From CAZUQP01 sp964622455 (GTDB taxonomy: Bacteria; Pseudomonadota; Gammaproteobacteria; DSM-16500), in NCBI GenBank assembly GCA_964622455.1, contig CAZUQP010000014.1:1-32721 (forward strand): 32,721 bases of DNA. Direction: 5' to 3'. Made by a program: the position numbers and the translations under genes. The notes below the pieces were generated by a model. The model ran no database searches, was not told the origin of the DNA, and saw only the letters and a program-made list of their open reading frames with translations. Within the stretch, counting starts at the first letter, position 1, and each line of letters opens with the position of its first letter. Of this stretch, positions 23,921 through 32,721 are shown in pieces.

Positions 23921-26900
23921 TCATTTACCACGCGTTTGATCCCATATCGGATTATCCCAAGGGCCTGTAATCACATATTCATACGTCGTGATTTTAGACA
24001 CTTCAGGACTGACGACTTTATCCACCATCCACGCTGCAACACCTGCAATGGGGTTTGCTGTTGCAATGGCGGCAACCACCGGTAAACTGGCGGTGACATA
24101 AGCAGTTACCCGTAATTTAATGTCAAAATCTTTTGCGGCCAAACCAATTCGGCCTAGCATTTCAATGCTTGCAATGGGGCCGCTTAACCGAGTATTTTGA
24201 GTCATTGCATTCCCATTTTTAAGTGTGAAATCACCCTTCATATAATCAAAACTGTATCCTTTTTCAAATAAATCACTAAAATTTAAACTTAAACGGCGCG
24301 GTAAGCTTTGCAAACTTAATACGTTTAAAATCCGCCCCAGTCCCATTTTTGCATCGGTTGAATCACTTAAATTGATAATTCTACCCGCGCCTAAATTTAA
24401 GGAAACATTTCCTGACAATCCTTGGACAGATGGATGATAAGGCGCGCCCGGCCAATTCAAATCAAAATGCATACTGCCTTTACTGCCCACTAAATTAGTT
24501 GAAGCAAGCCCCCACGCTTTTAATAAAGTACTCAGATTATCCGTTTTAATATCGCCTGCTAAAAAAGTTCTTGATTGCGCTGCACCAGAAAGCCACTGAC
24601 CTGTTGCATTTAATTGATAGGCGGATGAACTTAAGCGAAGCTCTCGAATAGCGGCGCCATTTCTTTCAGGAACCAATGCAAATGTAACCCGCCCAAGATT
24701 TACATCCTCATAACGAACATCATCGCCTTCAAATGAAATGGCCGGCAATTTGCGAGGATCGATCGGTGTTTGTGCTCCTTTGCTTAAAAGGTCAGGCACA
24801 AAATATAAACGCTCAAATTTTGCAGATACCGTACCTGATGAAGGAAATGTGATTTGCCCATTCATATTAGCGTTCGTTAAATTAAGCAAAAATGCATGCA
24901 GCGTTCTTGATAACTGAATTCGAATATTATTTAACTTCAATCCTGCTAAATTTAATTGATTCACACGCACATCAATGCCTCGAAACATGTCAAAATTAAT
25001 AAGGAGCTTTGTTGTTTTTGTTTTTTCTTCTTTGGTAAAAACCTTGGAAACATAAGGTTCGAGAGTGGCCCAATCCATTTTTTCAATATTTCCAGTAATT
25101 CTAATGCCTGATTGATTAGGCCAATTGACATCGCCTGTCCCCAAATGTAAGTCAGCACTCACTAAATGAAGCTGTTGATCAGTCCGTTCTAATACCATCG
25201 CAGCAGTAAATAATTTTTTATAACTTAATTTAGTTTTTAACGGTTGATTTTCATTGATATTCATACTGAATTGAAGATCTGTTTTTTCCGCTGATTTTTT
25301 GGCTAAAACACCCGGTAAATTGACTGTAATGCCTTTTAAGTCGGACTGCACAATCACTTTTGTTGAATCTCTTGCCCGTTTCTCAGTCGGCAAAAATAAG
25401 GTTGCTTCATAGTGTGTTACACCCTGCATCGTTTCACTCAACGGTAAATGCAGCCAACTTTCAATATCGGTAACATTAATGTTGCCTTCCATGATGGCCT
25501 GGATTTCGTCCATTTTGGTGGTTAAACTAAGCAGAATAGGTTTATTAAATAAATGTCCCGTAATACCAAGCGCCGTTATACTGTTTTCAGTAAAACGAAA
25601 GGCACCTTTCAATGTGTCCACTTTAAAATTCCAATGCGGTAAATTAAAAATAGCATGAGAAAATGCGACATCGCCTTGCACTTTGGTCGCGTCTAGATTT
25701 TTTAAAGGTAAATCTAATTTCAATGCCAAATGCATCGGGCCTTGCATTGCCAACTCAGATAACCTTTTACCAATTGTTTTCTGTAATGGACTTTGGTGAA
25801 TAAAATGAAATCCTGCAGCCAAATCCCCTTGGACGATACCTTGAACATTCAGCATTTGAATATTATCGCCGCCTAAATTAGGAATTTCTCCGTGCGCATG
25901 TTGAATAGGCACATTCAGTATTTGCCCTGATTTTACATCAACGACCATTGACCGGCTGGAAAAAATTAATTTGCCATTTAAATGCTGAATGACAGGCCAA
26001 TGAGGTGCGTAATTGAGTTCAATATCGTGCACATTGCCGCTAATTATAAATTTTCCATTTCCTTTATCAAACGGAAAATCATGCAAACGGCCCTGTAAAA
26101 TAGCTGTACCCTCACTTGCATAGCCACTTTGAAAAGCGCTGTTTAGCCATATTTCCAGATTGCTATCAAATATTTTTAGGGGTAAATAACGACTCACATG
26201 GCTTGCATCCAGCACCTTGAAATAGCCCGTCAAATCAATTACCGGTGAATCATGTAATGGAATATTTAAAGTGGCAGACGCCTCAGCTGCAATATCTGCA
26301 TTTACCGCTTGGATTTTTTTTGCCGTTAATATCCATGTTCCATGAGCATCCTTTTGCCAATATAAATCGCCTGTCAATTTCTCAAAAGAGAGTGGCTCTT
26401 TAAATAAATCATTTAAAACAACTGTTGATTGTGCGCTATCCAATTGTAAAACGCCCTGTGTACCGTCCCAACTGATCGAACCTTTAAGATTGGTAACACC
26501 CGGAAAATTTTTCCACGCATTGATCGAAACACTTGAAAAATCCATGGCAGTAGAAATGACAGGAGGATCAATCATCGGTTGGTGAATATCTGCTTTAAAA
26601 TGGCGTATTTCACCTTGTGGATTAAATTTAGTTAAAAAAGGTTCATAAGCGGCCGGCAAAAAACCGCTTGCCTGCAGAAATTCGCTGCTATCTTTTAAAT
26701 CTAAATAATCTATATATATTTTTTGGAGTATAGGCGTTAAATTAGCCGATTCGCTAAATTGCACAGAAAATCCTGTGTTTGGCCACAGATGGTGCGGCAA
26801 ATCAATTAAAATATCATCGCCAGTCAAGATTTGATGGTCTTGCTCCCGCACGAAACCCACGTTGCCGCTCAATCGAGAAATAACAATAGGTTTTTTAATT

Positions 26901-27778
26901 GTGCCAGATTGTATTTTTAAATTATAAAATTGCAAAGTCGTTTGGATTTTTTGCCATGCATTCGTCTCCCAAACCGCCCAAATTTTAGCGCTCCCCACCC
27001 CTTCTTGAATATGTAAATGATGGAAGCTTTGTTGACTAAACCATTGCGGCAAAGAGAGCCCTTTAAAATACAAATATAGTTTTGCTGATACTTTGGAAGG
27101 ATCACTTAAATTGCCGTCCCATTGAAAATGAACAGCAATTTCTGTCGGAAAAGTCTGATGTAATATGGCTTTTCCAGAAAGAAGATGATCAGTACCGGTA
27201 TTTTTTAATTCTAATTGCGTCAGCGTTATCTGTTTTTTAACACCGCGTTTTGGAATAAAATGAAGATGAATGTCTTGTAAAATTAAATGTGGCTCAGAAA
27301 AAATAAAATCCATCATAGCATTGCTGTTTAACGATTCGCCTGTTAACTTGTCCGTCACAGAAAATTCACTAAATCCTTCCACCTGGATACTGCCCGACGG
27401 TTGTTGACGCAGCGTGAAAACAACACCGGATATTTTAAGGCGATCTAAGACAGGCTGTCTTTTTAATAAGCTTTCTAAAATAGCTAAATTTATTTTTACA
27501 TAAGGGATTTGTAAAACCGGTTTTAACGTTTTGGGATCAAGCACTTTTACCTGTTGAAAAATAAACTCAGGCCCTCTGAGATGCCACTGAATAGCAACCT
27601 GGTTAATGGTAATGGATCGATTGAGTAAATGACCCGCAAACTGTTCAAAGTCAGTGAGATGATCATTCAATAGCGGGGTCGCTACCCGCGTGACGCTCAC
27701 CAGCAACGCAGCAAAAATAATGCATACGGCAGCAAAATATCCGCTAATGACTGAAACTTTCCGCCAAAAAGTTGTCAC
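23921..27778 (-). CDS. yhdP: YhdP family AsmA-like envelope protein
   Basis: Very large protein of 1285 residues (1266 in E. coli) of the TIGR02099/YhdP family. One N-terminal membrane anchor (VSVISGYFAAVCIIFAALLV) is followed by a long periplasmic beta-rich region and the conserved AsmA-like C-terminal part (LNWPGAPYHPSVQGLSG; LGRILNVLSLQSLPRRL; GPIASIEMLGRIGL; NPIAGVAAWMVDKVVSPE). E. coli YhdP, with TamB and YdbH, moves phospholipids to the outer membrane; the same role is inferred. The GTG start at 27778 has AAGGA seven bases upstream, inside the end of rng, three bases after the rng stop. Last gene of the mre operon. Confidence 0.94.
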   Translation of the reverse strand: MTTFWRKVSVISGYFAAVCIIFAALLVSVTRVATPLLNDHLTDFEQFAGHLLNRSITINQVAIQWHLRGPEFIFQQVKVLDPKTLKPVLQIPYVKINLAILESLLKRQPVLDRLKISGVVFTLRQQPSGSIQVEGFSEFSVTDKLTGESLNSNAMMDFIFSEPHLILQDIHLHFIPKRGVKKQITLTQLELKNTGTDHLLSGKAILHQTFPTEIAVHFQWDGNLSDPSKVSAKLYLYFKGLSLPQWFSQQSFHHLHIQEGVGSAKIWAVWETNAWQKIQTTLQFYNLKIQSGTIKKPIVISRLSGNVGFVREQDHQILTGDDILIDLPHHLWPNTGFSVQFSESANLTPILQKIYIDYLDLKDSSEFLQASGFLPAAYEPFLTKFNPQGEIRHFKADIHQPMIDPPVISTAMDFSSVSINAWKNFPGVTNLKGSISWDGTQGVLQLDSAQSTVVLNDLFKEPLSFEKLTGDLYWQKDAHGTWILTAKKIQAVNADIAAEASATLNIPLHDSPVIDLTGYFKVLDASHVSRYLPLKIFDSNLEIWLNSAFQSGYASEGTAILQGRLHDFPFDKGNGKFIISGNVHDIELNYAPHWPVIQHLNGKLIFSSRSMVVDVKSGQILNVPIQHAHGEIPNLGGDNIQMLNVQGIVQGDLAAGFHFIHQSPLQKTIGKRLSELAMQGPMHLALKLDLPLKNLDATKVQGDVAFSHAIFNLPHWNFKVDTLKGAFRFTENSITALGITGHLFNKPILLSLTTKMDEIQAIMEGNINVTDIESWLHLPLSETMQGVTHYEATLFLPTEKRARDSTKVIVQSDLKGITVNLPGVLAKKSAEKTDLQFSMNINENQPLKTKLSYKKLFTAAMVLERTDQQLHLVSADLHLGTGDVNWPNQSGIRITGNIEKMDWATLEPYVSKVFTKEEKTKTTKLLINFDMFRGIDVRVNQLNLAGLKLNNIRIQLSRTLHAFLLNLTNANMNGQITFPSSGTVSAKFERLYFVPDLLSKGAQTPIDPRKLPAISFEGDDVRYEDVNLGRVTFALVPERNGAAIRELRLSSSAYQLNATGQWLSGAAQSRTFLAGDIKTDNLSTLLKAWGLASTNLVGSKGSMHFDLNWPGAPYHPSVQGLSGNVSLNLGAGRIINLSDSTDAKMGLGRILNVLSLQSLPRRLSLNFSDLFEKGYSFDYMKGDFTLKNGNAMTQNTRLSGPIASIEMLGRIGLAAKDFDIKLRVTAYVTASLPVVAAIATANPIAGVAAWMVDKVVSPEVSKITTYEYVITGPWDNPIWDQTRGK

Positions 27779-27781
27779 TGA

Positions 27782-29248
27782 TTATTCCTTATCTGCCATC
27801 GGTAAGATATCATAGCGCTCTTCCGTATAGGTCGAATCAATCTTAAGCTTGATCGGTTTACCTAGTTCTGTTTCTAAATCAGCTAGTAATGCTGATTCTT
27901 CCTCTAACATATAGTCTACCGTACCTTTTGAAGCAAATACCAAAAAACCTGCCCAAGGATACTGTTCTGCAATCCGTTTTAATTCGCGAAAAATTTCATA
28001 GCATAGGGTTGTATAAGATTTTATTGAACCACGCCGTTGGCACAGAGGACAAGGAACACATAAAACATGCTCCAGGCTTTCCCGCGTGCGTTTACGCGTC
28101 ATTTGTACCAAACCAAGGCTGGTCAACTCACTGACCTCGGTACGCGCGCTATCTTTGGCAAGTGCTGCAATCAATGCCTGTATTAAATGCGTTTTATGCA
28201 GAGAATCAACCATATCAATAAAATCAATAATGATAATACCACCCAAATTACGCAATCTTACTTGCCGCGCGATGACTTCAACCGCTTCTGAATTAATTTT
28301 AAAAATGGTTTGCTCTAAATTGCCATGACCAATATAAGATCCAGTATTCACATCAATCGTCGTCATCGCCTCAGTTTGATCGAAAATTAAATGACCGCCT
28401 GATTTCAAATATACTTTACGCTGTAACGTTTTTTGCAGCTCATCTTCTACTGAATAAATATCAAAAATAGGCCGGCCCGTGTTGTCATATTCAATGCGTG
28501 ATGACAAAGAAGGAGCATAGCGATCTGCAAATTGAATCATTTCTTTTACCGCACGTTCATTATCCACACGGATTTTCTGCACCTCATGGCCCGCTAAATC
28601 TCGCAATACGCGCAATACGATCGGAATTTCTGCATAGATTAACTCACCTGCTTTGGCGGACTTTGCGCGTGCCATCACTTCTGTCCATAAGGTATTTAAA
28701 AAAACTTTATCATTTTTGAGATTTTCTGGAGTAACACCCTCTGCTGCTGTACGAAAAATATAACCGCCCTGCTCACCCGGTGAAATTAAATTTAATAATC
28801 GCTGCCGCTCTTCATCCTTCACAATTTTTTGTGAGACAACGATTTCATCAACATGAGGTGTTAACACTAAATAGCGCGATGGAATAGTAAAAGTAGTAGT
28901 CAAACGTGCGCCTTTTGAACCCATGGGATCTTTATAGACCTGTACCAAAATATCCTGGCCTGTTTGCAACATATCACGAATATCAGGCTCTTCTTGATCC
29001 GCATTTGAAAGTAATTTTTCATATCCTTGCAAATCACTGATATGCAAAAATGCAGTGCGTTCTAAGCCAATATCAACAAAAGCGGCTTGAATACCGGGTA
29101 ATAATCGATTGACACGGCCTTTGTAGATATTGCCTGACAGTCCGCGCTTCGCATTTCGTTCGATATGAATTTCCTGCAGCACCCCATTTTCTAAAAGCGC
29201 TACCCGTACTTCACGTACAGTGACATTGATAAGTATTTCTTCAGACAT
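27782..29248 (-). CDS. rng: Ribonuclease G
   Basis: Endoribonuclease of 488 residues that matures 16S rRNA 5' ends and degrades mRNAs. An S1 RNA-binding domain lies at about residues 35-125 (GNIYKGRVNRLLPGIQAAFVD, HISDL), followed by the RNase E/G catalytic core with metal-binding Asp in MTTIDVNTGSYIG and in IIIDFIDM, and the zinc-link CPLC in CVPCPLCQRRG. It lacks the long disordered C-terminal scaffold of RNase E, which fits RNase G. The mreBCD-rng-yhdP order is standard in gammaproteobacteria. The ATG follows the mreD stop by seven bases. Confidence 0.96.
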   Translation of the reverse strand: MSEEILINVTVREVRVALLENGVLQEIHIERNAKRGLSGNIYKGRVNRLLPGIQAAFVDIGLERTAFLHISDLQGYEKLLSNADQEEPDIRDMLQTGQDILVQVYKDPMGSKGARLTTTFTIPSRYLVLTPHVDEIVVSQKIVKDEERQRLLNLISPGEQGGYIFRTAAEGVTPENLKNDKVFLNTLWTEVMARAKSAKAGELIYAEIPIVLRVLRDLAGHEVQKIRVDNERAVKEMIQFADRYAPSLSSRIEYDNTGRPIFDIYSVEDELQKTLQRKVYLKSGGHLIFDQTEAMTTIDVNTGSYIGHGNLEQTIFKINSEAVEVIARQVRLRNLGGIIIIDFIDMVDSLHKTHLIQALIAALAKDSARTEVSELTSLGLVQMTRKRTRESLEHVLCVPCPLCQRRGSIKSYTTLCYEIFRELKRIAEQYPWAGFLVFASKGTVDYMLEEESALLADLETELGKPIKLKIDSTYTEERYDILPMADKE

Positions 29249-29255
29249 GCGTATG

Positions 29256-29753
29256 TTAAACCACTGTAAACCGACGGCGGCAATTTCGAATAATGCTAAA
29301 TACCCACGGCCATAGTAACATACTTGTGACAGATGAAGACCAATAAATCCACGAGGAAGGCGGTTGTCCTAAAAAACTTTGCACACAGAAAAGCACAAAC
29401 TGGTAAAGCAAGACAAACATAAAAATACTCAAACCCTGCTGCATCAGCGGCCACATACGTAACCGGCTATGCATTTTAACAACGCCATAAACAACAATGG
29501 TCATAGCAAGGGCATGTTCTCCCAGTAAAGTTCCGTTTAATACATCTAAAAAGACACCGATTACCCATGCAGCACCCATATTGACTTGATGCGGCGCCAT
29601 CATTGCCCAATAAATTAAAACCATTAATACCCAAGCAGGCCTTAACCAAATACTCCAATCCGGCATCGGCAACAAAGTTAAAATAAATGCGGCCAGAAAC
29701 GTGATAGGAATAACCCATCCTGCGTGTGCATTTGTAATTGTTCCATTTTCCAT
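29256..29753 (-). CDS. mreD: Rod shape-determining protein MreD
   Basis: Inner-membrane protein of 165 residues with five to six hydrophobic helices, part of the elongasome with MreB and MreC. The helix starting VIPITFLAAFILTLLPMP, then WSIWLRPAWVLMVLIYW and the segment GAAWVIGVFLDVLNGTLLGEHAL (with the conserved D/G-L-L-G-E-H region) are characteristic. A GAGG site overlaps the mreC stop, so translation is coupled. Length and position leave little doubt. Confidence 0.94.
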   Translation of the reverse strand: MENGTITNAHAGWVIPITFLAAFILTLLPMPDWSIWLRPAWVLMVLIYWAMMAPHQVNMGAAWVIGVFLDVLNGTLLGEHALAMTIVVYGVVKMHSRLRMWPLMQQGLSIFMFVLLYQFVLFCVQSFLGQPPSSWIYWSSSVTSMLLWPWVFSIIRNCRRRFTVV

Positions 29754-29760
29754 AAAAGCC

Positions 29761-30615
29761 TCAAGATTTTTTATTTTCTTGCGGTGCTCTCACTGTTTTA
29801 TTGGGCCATACTAATAAAACCTGCCTGCTTCGATCAAGTCTTGCATTAGGTTCAACCATAATAGTGGCAAACTGTAACCCGGGGTCTTTCACAATCGAAC
29901 TCACTTGCCCGAGCGGATACCCTTCTGGATAATTTTCGCCAAGGCCTGAAGTAATCAACACATCGCCTACTTTAATATCGGTGGTTTGCGAGATATTCAC
30001 TAAACGAAGTTTCCCCGTATAAGCATCCCCCACCGCAACACCTCTGACTCCATTGCGTGTCACTTGCACAGGCACACCGCTATGAGGATCATTCACCAGC
30101 AATACTCGGCTTGTTAAAGGCCCCACTTGAATAATTTGCCCCATCACACCGTTTGCATCTAAAACGGGTTGACCGACAAATAAACCATCTCGGTTACCCT
30201 TGTCTAAAACGACTTGATTCACAAAAGGATCAGAATCAATGGCCAGTAAGCGTGCAATCAACACTTTTCCCTGTACTTCGGTAGAGGAGCGCAGTAAAGC
30301 TTTTAACTGATTATTTTCAGATTCAATGGCGAGCAAACGCTGCATTTGGGCCCTTAAAAGCAATTGCTCTGCTTTTAAATCGAGATTTTCTTTCACTAAT
30401 TGATCATGTGTATTAATGACGGTGCCTAGATTATCAATTAGCTGTACCGGCCAGCTCACTAAATACTGCAAGGGTGCAAGAGGCACAGAAAGGGCCGCGC
30501 GTACTGAAGCAAACGCATCAACACGCTTATCCAATACCATTAAAGCAATCGCCATCACAGCTAAGATAAACATACGCGGTCCTGGCTGTGATTCTTTGGT
30601 AAATAAGAATTTAAT
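29761..30615 (-). CDS. mreC: Rod shape-determining protein MreC (probable AUU start)
   Basis: Bitopic scaffold protein of the cell-elongation machinery. The chosen start is ATT at 30615, giving 284 residues: the segment IKFLFTKESQPGPR upstream of the first ATG (30573) aligns with the conserved MreC cytoplasmic start (MKPLF-type) that precedes the transmembrane helix, an in-frame TGA lies at 30619-30621, and GAGGA (30623-30627) is seven bases before the ATT. No ATG, GTG or TTG is available in that interval. Starting at 30573 would leave 270 residues with the helix at the very N-terminus. The rest is normal: membrane helix (MFILAVMAIALMVLD), coiled coil about residues 75-115, and two beta domains (VLLVNDPHSGVPVQV; VGDVLITSGLG). 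Confidence 0.93.
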   Translation of the reverse strand: MKFLFTKESQPGPRMFILAVMAIALMVLDKRVDAFASVRAALSVPLAPLQYLVSWPVQLIDNLGTVINTHDQLVKENLDLKAEQLLLRAQMQRLLAIESENNQLKALLRSSTEVQGKVLIARLLAIDSDPFVNQVVLDKGNRDGLFVGQPVLDANGVMGQIIQVGPLTSRVLLVNDPHSGVPVQVTRNGVRGVAVGDAYTGKLRLVNISQTTDIKVGDVLITSGLGENYPEGYPLGQVSSIVKDPGLQFATIMVEPNARLDRSRQVLLVWPNKTVRAPQENKKS

Positions 30616-30629
30616 AGCTCAATCCTCGA

Positions 30630-31679
30630 TTATTCTCGTGAAAGAAAATCCATTCCCACGCTATCAACCATTTCTAATGCTTTACCGCCGCCACGCGCAA
30701 CACAAGTCAAAGGTTCATCTGCAATAATGACTGGCAACCCTGTTTCTTCCATAAATAAACGATCAATATTACGTAATAGAGCGCCACCACCTGTCAAGAC
30801 CATACCGCGCTCAGCAATATCACTGGCAAGTTCTGGCGGTGCTTGTTCAAGGGCCGCGCGAACTGCGCCTAAAATACCGGACAAGGGTTCTTGTAATGCT
30901 TCTAAAATTTCATTGCTATTTAAAGTAAAGCTGCGAGGTATACCTTCCGCTAAATTACGTCCTCGCACTTCCATTTCAAGAATTTCATTGGCAGGATACG
31001 CGGCGCCAATTTCGTGCTTAATACGTTCTGCTGTCGATTCACCAATCAAAATTCCGTAATTGCGGCGCACATAACTCACAATCGACTCATCAAAGCGGTC
31101 GCCGCCAATACGGACAGAAGCTGAGTACACAATGCCGCTTAATGAAATAATTGCGACCTCCGTCGTACCGCCGCCAATATCGACCACCATAGAACCGCGT
31201 GCTTCATCGACCGGCATACCGGCACCCATTGCAGCAGCCATTGGTTCTTCCAACAAATAAACTTCACGTGCGCCCGCACTGATAGCAGATTCACGGATCG
31301 CGCGCCGTTCAACTTGGGTAGATCCGCAAGGAACACAAACAAGAACACGAGGACTTGGACGCAAGAAACGATTTTCATGCACTTTATGGATAAAATGCTG
31401 CAGCATTTTTTCAGTGACATAAAAGTCAGCGATCACACCATCTTTCATGGGACGAATAGCAGTAATATTACCGGGCGTTCGGCCTAACATCAGCTTAGCT
31501 TCACTGCCAACCGCCGCCACATGTTTTTGGCCATTTGTACTACCCGGCGTTTGGCGGATAGCAACAACAGATGGCTCATTTAGCACAATGCCCTTGCCGC
31601 GCACATAAATCAGCGTATTCGCTGTCCCTAAATCGATAGATAAATCATTCGAAAAATAGCCGCGTAGTTTTTTTAACAT
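30630..31679 (-). CDS. mreB: Rod shape-determining actin homologue MreB
   Basis: Filament-forming actin-like ATPase of 349 residues that organises lateral wall synthesis. The phosphate-1 motif (SIDLGTANTLIY), connect-1, phosphate-2 (MVVDIGGGTTEVAIIS), and adenosine motif (MVLTGGGALLRNID) are intact, as is the amphipathic N-terminus (MLKKLRGYF) that binds membrane. AAAGGA lies about ten bases upstream of the ATG. First gene of mreB-mreC-mreD-rng-yhdP; divergent from gatC. Confidence 0.98.
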   Translation of the reverse strand: MLKKLRGYFSNDLSIDLGTANTLIYVRGKGIVLNEPSVVAIRQTPGSTNGQKHVAAVGSEAKLMLGRTPGNITAIRPMKDGVIADFYVTEKMLQHFIHKVHENRFLRPSPRVLVCVPCGSTQVERRAIRESAISAGAREVYLLEEPMAAAMGAGMPVDEARGSMVVDIGGGTTEVAIISLSGIVYSASVRIGGDRFDESIVSYVRRNYGILIGESTAERIKHEIGAAYPANEILEMEVRGRNLAEGIPRSFTLNSNEILEALQEPLSGILGAVRAALEQAPPELASDIAERGMVLTGGGALLRNIDRLFMEETGLPVIIADEPLTCVARGGGKALEMVDSVGMDFLSRE

Positions 31680-31898
31680 AAGCGTAAAAATCCTTTAATG
31701 TCTAAGGTAATGATGGAATTCTAATTGATAAAAAATAAACTAGCCACAGTATGACGAGAAAATAAAAGATAAACTATTGTAATTTTGTTAGAAATGATCA
31801 AAATATAACCGATTCTTGCGAAAAAAAACCAGATGCTTTTAGGCAACACTCAGCAGTATAATTATCGCCTTTCAAATAATACCTAGGTATAGAACACA
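31680..31898. promoter_or_regulatory. Divergent mreB/gatC promoter region
   Basis: On the plus strand a perfect tataat (31857-31862) lies 36 bases before the gatC ATG; its -35 is weak. A perfect 12-base palindrome atacctaggtat (31879-31890) sits in the gatC leader. On the minus strand ttgatc with a 17-base spacer and aatagt (near 31793-31770) is a moderate candidate for mreB. Otherwise AT-rich with no open frame. Confidence 0.5.
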
Positions 31899-32192
31899 AT
31901 GTCGCTCACCGTTGACCAAGTTAAAAAAATCGCGCATCTCGCACGGCTCACTCTATCAGCCGAAGATACGCCCCTTTATACAGAACAACTCTCTCATATC
32001 TTACAGTTTGTTGAACAAATGAACCAAGCGGATACAACTAATAGTGAAGCCGTCGCACATTCTTTAGATCTGACTCAGCGTTTGCGTCTTGATGAAGTGA
32101 CTGAACCTAATCAGCGAGATGCTTTTCAATCTATAGCGCCCAGTGTTGAAGCCGGTCTTTATTTAGTACCCAAAGTCATTGAAGATGAGTAA
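31899..32192 (+). CDS. gatC: Aspartyl/glutamyl-tRNA amidotransferase subunit C
   Basis: Small subunit (97 residues) of GatCAB, which amidates misacylated Asp-tRNA-Asn or Glu-tRNA-Gln. The whole protein matches the family: VDQVKKIAHLARLTLS at the start, LSHILQFVEQMNQADT in the middle, and LRLDEVTE with the C-terminal YLVPKVIE. It wraps around GatA. The gene begins the gatC-gatA(-gatB) operon and overlaps or abuts gatA. Confidence 0.96.
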   Translation: MSLTVDQVKKIAHLARLTLSAEDTPLYTEQLSHILQFVEQMNQADTTNSEAVAHSLDLTQRLRLDEVTEPNQRDAFQSIAPSVEAGLYLVPKVIEDE

Positions 32193-32196
32193 CCGT

Positions 32197-32721
32197 ATGC
32201 CCTATCAAACCATAGCTGAACTATCTCGCGATCTTTCCGCCAAAAAAATCTCAAGCGTTGAATTGACCCAATTTTTTTTAGAAAGAATGAAACGCTTTGA
32301 CAAAAAATTAAATAGTTTTATCACGGTGACTGCTGAACAGGCACTGCAACAAGCAGCCCTTGCTGATCAATTACGTGCGGATGGGAAAGCAACCGCTTTA
32401 ACCGGCATCCCCATCGCACAAAAAGATATTTTTTGCACGCAAGGAATAAAAACCAGTTGCGCCTCAAAGATACTCGATTCTTTTATTTCGCCGTATGATG
32501 CAACCGTCGTAGAAAAATGTAACGCGGCCGGTATGGTTTTGTTGGGTAAAACCAATATGGATGAATTTGCGATGGGATCATCCAATGAAAATAGTTATTA
32601 CGGTCCTGTTAAAAATCCATGGGATTTAGATTGCGTGCCTGGTGGTTCTTCGGGTGGTTCTGCTGCTGCAGTTGCAGCCTATCTTGCACCGGGTGCCACG
32701 GCAACAGATACCGGCGGTTCT
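32197..32721 (+). CDS. gatA: Aspartyl/glutamyl-tRNA amidotransferase subunit A (5' part, runs off the window)
   Basis: Amidase-signature subunit that releases ammonia from glutamine for tRNA amidation. The 175 visible residues hold the N-terminal helix (TIAELSRDLSAKKISS), the catalytic Lys in GIPIAQKDIF, GKTNMDEFAMGSSNENS, the cis-Ser motif PGGSSGGSAAAVAA, and the start of TDTGGS with the nucleophile Ser at the right edge. All of the Ser-cisSer-Lys triad is thus present. The start is either ATG 32197 or ATG 32185, which would overlap gatC by eight bases; relatives begin close to either. Incomplete only because the window ends. Confidence 0.95.
   Translation, partial: MPYQTIAELSRDLSAKKISSVELTQFFLERMKRFDKKLNSFITVTAEQALQQAALADQLRADGKATALTGIPIAQKDIFCTQGIKTSCASKILDSFISPYDATVVEKCNAAGMVLLGKTNMDEFAMGSSNENSYYGPVKNPWDLDCVPGGSSGGSAAAVAAYLAPGATATDTGGS

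Noticed and set aside
30727..31059. Plus-strand open frame opposite mreB.
   Set aside because: Antisense to mreB, Arg/Ser/Pro-biased composition as expected for a shadow frame; no start signal.
1..32721. CRISPR arrays, insertion sequences, transposase genes, tRNA and rRNA genes.
   Set aside because: None seen on either strand: no regularly spaced direct repeats, transposase motifs or cloverleaf-like sequences were found by eye.

Overview
The window is AT-rich chromosomal DNA from a Gram-negative gammaproteobacterium. The gene families and their order (mreBCD-rng-yhdP; eno-ftsB-surE-nlpD-rpoS; mrp/metG/rnfB-like; gatCA) together with a eukaryote-like ankyrin-repeat protein point to an intracellular or protozoa-associated member of the Legionellales (Coxiella/Legionella side). 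This placement is inferred from gene content; no rRNA or tRNA gene is present to confirm it.

Layout. (1) 118-7119, all minus strand and nearly gapless: DUF2066 protein, AI-2E/PerM-family permease, hda, eno, ftsB, surE, nlpD, rpoS. Replication control, glycolysis, division and stationary-phase control lie in one run with overlapping start/stop codons. (2) 7120-7449: a 330-base divergent regulatory region whose plus-strand half looks like a long structured leader for an RhlE-type DEAD-box helicase (7450-8823). (3) 8967-13853: a tight four-gene plus-strand operon with an opine-dehydrogenase-family enzyme, a 14-TM DHA2-type MFS transporter, a CPA2-type antiporter and a GCS2/YbdK-type carboxylate-amine ligase. 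This is the most system-like unfamiliar unit in the window: a candidate pathway that makes and exports a small molecule. (4) 14012-16991: ihfB with an unusual start region and acidic tail, then a DPM1-like glycosyltransferase overlapped by a polytopic GT-C-like membrane protein. (5) 17054-18453, minus strand: mrp and dcd. (6) 18540-23883, plus strand: metG, a short RnfB-like ferredoxin, an exported alpha/beta hydrolase, and an ankyrin-repeat protein whose N-terminal half carries a possible Cys-His-Asp protease-like triad. (7) 23921-31679, minus strand: mreB, mreC, mreD, rng, yhdP, the cell-shape and envelope operon; mreC appears to start at a rare AUU codon. (8) 31899 to the right edge: gatC and the 5' part of gatA.

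Most of the window is conserved housekeeping. The accessory material is at 8.9-17.0 kb and 21.0-23.9 kb. The most rewarding targets are the opine-type operon, the ankyrin/protease-like protein, and three unusual translation or leader arrangements (mreC, ihfB, rhlE).
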